Of a stretch of 16,862 bases of DNA, positions 13,210 to 16,862 are shown piece by piece. The notes beneath the pieces were generated by a model that did not search any database, was not told where the DNA came from, and saw nothing but the letters and a program-made list of their open reading frames with translations. The stretch comes from Thermococcus sp. GTDB lineage: Archaea > Methanobacteriota_B > Thermococci > Thermococcales > Thermococcaceae. The number at the start of each line of letters is the position of its first letter. Within the stretch, counting starts at the first letter, position 1. The DNA is taken from contig JALVWX010000032.1 of assembly GCA_027023165.1 (NCBI GenBank), positions 1 through 16,862 on the forward strand, given 5' to 3'. The translations under genes were made by a program, and so were the position numbers.

Positions 13210-14181
13210 GTGGCAAAGTTCGCCCTGTGGTGGGTTCGGTGGAATGGTTCTGACTACGAGTCAAGGATGACTGTGGGGAGTAGAAAAGCCACCGTTGAAG
13301 ACTTTAAGGAGAGGGGCTTTGATAGGGTTGTCGTTCTCAGCGGAGAAGGGAGGGGGATTAAGTACAGCGGACCATTCTATAATTCGGGATACAACGACGG
13401 AAGGGAATTTGCAAGATGGGTATCCAACCACATATACGGGACGCCATTGTATATAACAATACCCTTTAGCCGCCCCGAGGGATTTCCACGGGATCAAGTG
13501 CAGATACCGTTTGAGTACTCTGGCGTGAACTCATATTACAAGGGCTGGATTGACGGTGTTCTAAGCGTTGACAACAGTGACCTCACTGGATTTTACTGGA
13601 GTTACGAGAGTTGCCTTCAGACTACCTCTTACGATGAAGCCCACGTTACGAAGGAGTTCATCCAGTACATGAGCAACTACATTCCTAATCATGACCAAGA
13701 ATCAATTTGGATTCCCACCATTGGAGACAGGACTATGGATCAGGTAAAGACTTTTTGTGCTATCCCCACTCTTGCGGGGTATTTTAATCACGTGTTTGTT
13801 CAGCCCCATTATTACCAGACTACCAAACTGAGTGATGGGAGTGATTACACGTTCCAAGAACTTGCGCGTCGTGTGGAATGGATGGCCAGCAAAGGCCTTT
13901 CCATCGAAATGGAGGCTGACAACAGTATAATTGGTGAAAAAAGCAACTGCGCATACTGCAAAAGTACTCAAGGGACCTGGGAAGACGATCATTTCAAAGA
14001 AAAAGTTGGATGCGATGAGGACCCGACCCCAGAAACAGAAGAAGAGTGCATTAACCGCGCATGCGATTATTACAGAGCAATTACAGAAGTAAACCCGAGT
14101 GCATTCTCAACGAAAGCCTACTACTTCGATACAGACCTAAGAGTCATTGATAGGGTGAGATCAAAATGTCCAGACTGGTAA
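13210..14181 (+). CDS. DUF4855-family glycosidase-like TIM-barrel protein, no signal peptide (323 aa)
   Basis: The DUF4855 pattern is clear: LTGFYWSYES (125-134), IWIPTIGDR (166-174), FNHVFVQPHYYQ (192-203) and ELARRVEWMASKGLSIEMEAD (217-237). These motifs lie at strand ends of a TIM barrel, and E133 plus E233/E235 are candidate catalytic acids. The family is thought to be glycoside-hydrolase-like but has no established substrate to my knowledge. The N-terminus (MAKFALWWVRW) is not a signal peptide. An in-frame TGA at 13201-13203 excludes an extension, so the protein is cytoplasmic or exported otherwise. It has eight Cys, several in a C-terminal cluster (CAYC, then GCDED and ECINRACDY). The start is GTG with GGTGATG upstream. 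It overlaps the next gene by 16 bases, so it is co-transcribed with two secreted proteins. Composition is more AT-rich than the flanking operons. Confidence 0.8.
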   Translation: MAKFALWWVRWNGSDYESRMTVGSRKATVEDFKERGFDRVVVLSGEGRGIKYSGPFYNSGYNDGREFARWVSNHIYGTPLYITIPFSRPEGFPRDQVQIPFEYSGVNSYYKGWIDGVLSVDNSDLTGFYWSYESCLQTTSYDEAHVTKEFIQYMSNYIPNHDQESIWIPTIGDRTMDQVKTFCAIPTLAGYFNHVFVQPHYYQTTKLSDGSDYTFQELARRVEWMASKGLSIEMEADNSIIGEKSNCAYCKSTQGTWEDDHFKEKVGCDEDPTPETEEECINRACDYYRAITEVNPSAFSTKAYYFDTDLRVIDRVRSKCPDW

Positions 14182-15116
14182 TTCCCCTCTTCCTCCTTCT
14201 TTTTCTTTCCGCTTCAGTCTCTGCGTATCCTTATGTTAAAGCGCCCGGTGGCCTTTATGAAGTTCAGTACTCCGTTCTCTCAAACGGAACCGGGGCATTG
14301 ATCCACCTCTCGATCCTCCAGTGGGGAATTGACTGTGGAATGACCGACTGCTGGCCGGCCGTCTTTTACGGTCATGAATACCTCCTTTACTTCAACGGCT
14401 CCCACCTCTACCTCCTGAATTTCACGCCCGTGCTGGGAACACCCTACGTGGAATATAAAGGGGCGAGCTTTCTAAATGGGAGCTGGTACATTGAGGTTAA
14501 GTATTCCAGTGATGAAATTGATAGGTTTTACCGGCTTGACACCGGACATTTCTGTATTGAGCCTGCTAACGTTAGTTGGCTCTGGCTTCCAAAGGGGAAC
14601 GTCAGCGACTCCATATACGGCTGGAAGATTGAGTTGCAGTCGCTGGGTCCCGGTGAGTGGGGCCCCGCGAACATTAGCGACATCTGGATTGCTCTGAATA
14701 GAAATGTGAGCAGTTGGTCCCCTGGTCCGGTAACACTGGTGAACTCGAGCGTTTTCCCTGTCTACTTCACTCTTAAAAAAGACAATAACACGAGGAAGGT
14801 TACCACAATCTACGTCAATACGACCAACAACTCCAAAGGATTGATAGAAGGCTTCTGGTTTCCTAAGAGTGTTAAAATCGTAAATGTAACGACCTGCAAG
14901 TCAACTGCCCCTCAGGAGAATACCACTTTTAATGAAACCAAGACTCAAACGTCTACCCAGAGAAACATCACATGTTCTCATGTGAACACCGTTGAAAGAA
15001 TGAACAAAACATCACCCTCACCTCAAACTTCCAGCAAAAAGAGCATCTGCGGACATGGGTTTATACTCCTCAGTATTCTGGTTTTAGCCATTGCAATGGT
15101 AAGAAGGGGGGAGTAA
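14166..15116 (+). CDS. Secreted, Asn-glycosylation-rich surface protein with a CGH-type variant of the CGP-CTERM anchor (316 aa)
   Basis: Residues 1-20 are a signal peptide (MSRLVIPLFLLLFLSASVSA). The C-terminus ends ICGHGFILLSILV, a hydrophobic run and MVRRGE. This is the CGP-CTERM layout (Cys-Gly, helix, Arg-Arg), but with His297 in place of Pro. It is preceded by a Ser/Thr/Asn-rich linker (about 250-293). I count 17 N-x-S/T sites, so it is probably heavily glycosylated outside the cell and attached through the tail. Six Cys are outside the tail (for example C57, C62, C130). The middle is beta-rich with no recognised domain. The ATG uses a GGTGA site inside the preceding gene. It appears related to the next gene (see findings). 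The function is unknown; action with the DUF4855 protein is inferred from the operon only. Confidence 0.82.
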   Translation: MSRLVIPLFLLLFLSASVSAYPYVKAPGGLYEVQYSVLSNGTGALIHLSILQWGIDCGMTDCWPAVFYGHEYLLYFNGSHLYLLNFTPVLGTPYVEYKGASFLNGSWYIEVKYSSDEIDRFYRLDTGHFCIEPANVSWLWLPKGNVSDSIYGWKIELQSLGPGEWGPANISDIWIALNRNVSSWSPGPVTLVNSSVFPVYFTLKKDNNTRKVTTIYVNTTNNSKGLIEGFWFPKSVKIVNVTTCKSTAPQENTTFNETKTQTSTQRNITCSHVNTVERMNKTSPSPQTSSKKSICGHGFILLSILVLAIAMVRRGE

Positions 15117-15118
15117 TC

Positions 15119-16066
15119 ATGAGGAAGATAGTGGCATTCTTAGCGTTGATGCTCTTAGTCTCTCTCCCAAAACACGTGGTATCTGCTGATTGTTCCCCAT
15201 ATGAATTGTATTCCGTTGACTCAGTTTTCAAGCTAGATGGCTGGCTTTTGATAAGGGTTTCTCACTGGAGTTATACATGTGAGATGATAGCCGGGGAATG
15301 GGAGAACAGGGTTGCTGATTTTGATTCCTACTTAACCCTGACCGATGGGAGAGAGGCGTTTTTAATAGGCGGTTCCGGTTCTCTCCCTGACTGGACAACG
15401 TCGGCGGGTTTTCTAAACGGAACCCTCTACGCTATCAGGATTTCCAGATCCAGAGAATCCTACAAAAACGTCACATTAACCATTAATAACAAACCCAAGA
15501 ACTTTACGCTAACACGAAACGTCAAGGTGAAGGAGGTCTACCGCTTCACTGGTGACTGCTTTGAACCTGTCTTAAGGTGTGTGTTAATCCAGTATCCAAA
15601 CGGGACGACAACTAAGACCTGCAACGGAATCCCTATCAACGTCTCGCTTTTCAAACCGCCGGTTGGGAGCATCCCCGGAAGTCCAGCAACGCTTAACGGG
15701 AGGAACCTCATCTTCTCGTTTAATGGGCAGAAGTACACCTTCCGGTTGCCTATGAACATGAACGCTTCTCAGCTTTCTCTCACCGTTCTGGAGGCAAGAA
15801 ACGGGATAGTTCTCGTCAACAACCACGTGGTGAGACTGCCTGCCGGAGTCACAATCGAAAACGTCCCGGTACTCTTTAAGATTGAAAACAGGACGATTGT
15901 ACCAATCAGGATCCAGACAGATTTCAGAGGGGTGGTATGCAACAACAGCGGGTCGGAATCAGGGGGTAGCAACACACAATCCAAAGCCAGTCCCAGAATA
16001 TGTGGACCGGGAATCTTCCTCATGGCTGCCGGGATACCCTCCCTGCTGAGAAGAGCAAAGCAGTGA
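15119..16066 (+). CDS. Secreted surface protein with a canonical CGP-CTERM anchor (315 aa)
   Basis: Residues 1-23 are a signal peptide (MRKIVAFLALMLLVSLPKHV, then VSA before DCSP). The last 22 residues, ICGPGIFLMAAG followed by IPSLLRRAKQ, match the Thermococcales CGP-CTERM sorting tail. It is preceded by a flexible SGSESGGSNTQSKAS linker. The exported middle is beta-rich with several N-x-S/T sites and Cys residues, and has no recognised catalytic domain. The ATG follows the previous stop by 2 bases with GGGGGGAG as ribosome site. It shares local patterns with the preceding protein (W..YTCEM, FLNGTLY) at matching positions, suggesting an old tandem duplication. Its stop lies 16 bases from the stop of the convergent trmBL2-like gene. 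A substrate-binding or cell-surface scaffold role is a guess. Confidence 0.84.
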   Translation: MRKIVAFLALMLLVSLPKHVVSADCSPYELYSVDSVFKLDGWLLIRVSHWSYTCEMIAGEWENRVADFDSYLTLTDGREAFLIGGSGSLPDWTTSAGFLNGTLYAIRISRSRESYKNVTLTINNKPKNFTLTRNVKVKEVYRFTGDCFEPVLRCVLIQYPNGTTTKTCNGIPINVSLFKPPVGSIPGSPATLNGRNLIFSFNGQKYTFRLPMNMNASQLSLTVLEARNGIVLVNNHVVRLPAGVTIENVPVLFKIENRTIVPIRIQTDFRGVVCNNSGSESGGSNTQSKASPRICGPGIFLMAAGIPSLLRRAKQ

Positions 16067-16082
16067 AAATAGTGGGAGAAAA

Positions 16083-16862
16083 TCAGGCCTTCTTGGCCTT
16101 CTCCCAGTACTCGTTGAACTTGCCCTCGAAGAGGGCCTTGACGCGGAAGTCCTTGATCCATATCTGGGTCTCGTAGTTGAAGTAGCGAGCAGCCATGTCC
16201 TCGAGGGCGAAGAAGACCTCGTCGTCGCAGATGAGCATCGGAAGCTCGAACTTGTCGAGAACCTTAAGCTCGAGCTTGCCCTTCTTGTAGTAGTCCATTA
16301 TCTTGGACGTGCCGAGCCTCTGGAGAACGTTTGGGGCGACGATGATCTTGGCCTTGGCACCGTTGTCTATCGCCTTGATGATGTCGCTCTCGAGGTTTAT
16401 GGCGATGTAGCCGTCGTCGGCGAGGAGTATCTGCTCCTTGACGTCCTCGAACATCTCCTTGGTTTTGAGGGTGGCGTTCCTGATTCCGCGGACGACCCAG
16501 ACCTTCTCGACGCCGTACTTGGGAATCTCTGTCTCTATGAGAGGCTTCATAAGCTGGAGGAGCTCCTCCTTGGCCTGCTTCTTGGCCTCAAGCTCTTCCT
16601 TAACGCGCTCCTGCCACTCCTCGATGAACTTCTCGAGGATGTTCTCCGGGTGAACGGGCCTGTACTTGTTGACCTTACCCGGCTGGCTTATGGCAAAGCC
16701 CTTCTTTTCGAGGCTCCTGAGGACGTCGTAGGTCCTCGGTGCAGGAACTTCGGAGACGCTGGCAAGCTCGGCTGGAGTAAGAACGCCGAAGCCGACGAGA
16801 GCCACATACGCCCTAGCTTCGTAGAGGTTCAACTCAAAGTGTTCTTGAAGGAGTTCCACCAT
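16083..16862 (-). CDS. trmBL2: TrmBL2-type DNA-binding protein, TrmB family (259 aa as seen, start at window edge)
   Basis: Residues 1-75 form the TrmB winged HTH (LNLYEARAYVALVGFGVLTP and EVPAPRTYDVLRSLEKKGF). A coiled-coil dimer helix follows (about 80-115), then the TrmB C-terminal domain with ILLADDGYIAINLE and FALEDMAARYFNYETQIW. Length and sequence match TrmBL2 of Thermococcus/Pyrococcus, an abundant chromatin protein that coats DNA in thick filaments and represses many genes, in contrast to the sugar-sensing TrmB. As I recall, T. kodakarensis TrmBL2 (TK0471) is about 264 aa. The ATG here is the last codon of the window, so a start a few codons upstream, outside the window, cannot be excluded. 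It converges on the CGP-CTERM operon with a 16-base gap. Confidence 0.88.
   Translation of the reverse strand: MVELLQEHFELNLYEARAYVALVGFGVLTPAELASVSEVPAPRTYDVLRSLEKKGFAISQPGKVNKYRPVHPENILEKFIEEWQERVKEELEAKKQAKEELLQLMKPLIETEIPKYGVEKVWVVRGIRNATLKTKEMFEDVKEQILLADDGYIAINLESDIIKAIDNGAKAKIIVAPNVLQRLGTSKIMDYYKKGKLELKVLDKFELPMLICDDEVFFALEDMAARYFNYETQIWIKDFRVKALFEGKFNEYWEKAKKA

Noticed and set aside
13194..13230. A missed signal peptide for the DUF4855 protein in another frame
   Set aside because: The ATG at 13194 gives MMVMSCGKVRPVVG, which is not a signal sequence, and the DUF4855 frame has a stop at 13201-13203.
16067..16082. A separate terminator element between the convergent CGP-CTERM and TrmBL2 genes
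   Set aside because: Only 16 bases with short A/T runs and no clear structure; too little to call.
1..16862. CRISPR arrays, tRNA or rRNA genes, replication origin
   Set aside because: No regularly spaced repeats, cloverleaf-like segments, rRNA signatures or origin-type repeat clusters were seen on reading both strands; gaps between genes are all under about 140 bases.

Overview
The window is chromosomal DNA from a hyperthermophilic archaeon of the order Thermococcales, most likely Thermococcus. The grounds are direct. There is a fused hexulose-phosphate synthase/isomerase (HPS-PHI), a TrmBL2-type chromatin regulator, Pth2, an archaeal AspRS very close to the T. kodakarensis enzyme, and a C-terminal CGP-CTERM tail, a sorting signal known from Thermococcales. 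Genes are tightly packed. Starts are preceded by GGAGGTG/GGTGA ribosome sites and TTTATA/TTTAAA-type boxes. No rRNA, tRNA, CRISPR array or intact insertion sequence was seen.

Layout. (1) 1-5053, minus strand: housekeeping and surface genes. These are partial pth2, a 718-aa signal-peptide/TM-anchored surface protein with repeated beta motifs, aspS, a NusA-like KH protein with a small Cys motif, and an HD-domain phosphohydrolase. (2) 5087-7997: a regulatory-looking region. On the minus strand is a V4R/TRAPP-like protein, a Roadblock/LC7 protein and a DUF2226-like protein. Facing it on the plus strand is a 414-aa protein that combines a transposase-type HTH pair, a decayed integrase core and a C-terminal Roadblock-like domain. 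The divergent spacer carries a near-perfect 15-bp direct repeat with a 30-bp period. (3) 8005-10410, minus: a compact four-gene operon of a divergent FtsZ/tubulin-like protein, a HAD phosphatase, a 58-aa protein and a D-glutamate-cyclase-like (DUF4392) protein. (4) 10464-11684, minus: fused HPS-PHI, the archaeal source of ribulose 5-phosphate. (5) 11823-13088, plus: an operon of an arginase-fold protein, a UPF0148/SSSCA1-type zinc protein and a small winged-HTH protein. (6) 13210-16066, plus: a three-gene unit of a DUF4855 glycosidase-like TIM-barrel protein without signal peptide and two secreted, glycosylation-rich proteins with C-terminal CGP-CTERM-type anchors. (7) 16083-16862, minus: TrmBL2.

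The most notable signals are three. The first is the Roadblock-fused, domesticated integrase facing a Roadblock operon across paired operator-like repeats. The second is the FtsZ-like protein that keeps the T7 catalytic loop (NxDxxD) but has no recognisable tubulin signature (T4) loop. The third is the DUF4855/CGP-CTERM cassette, which looks inserted between two otherwise conserved neighbours beside trmBL2. Functional statements beyond family membership are inference from sequence inspection; no database search was possible.
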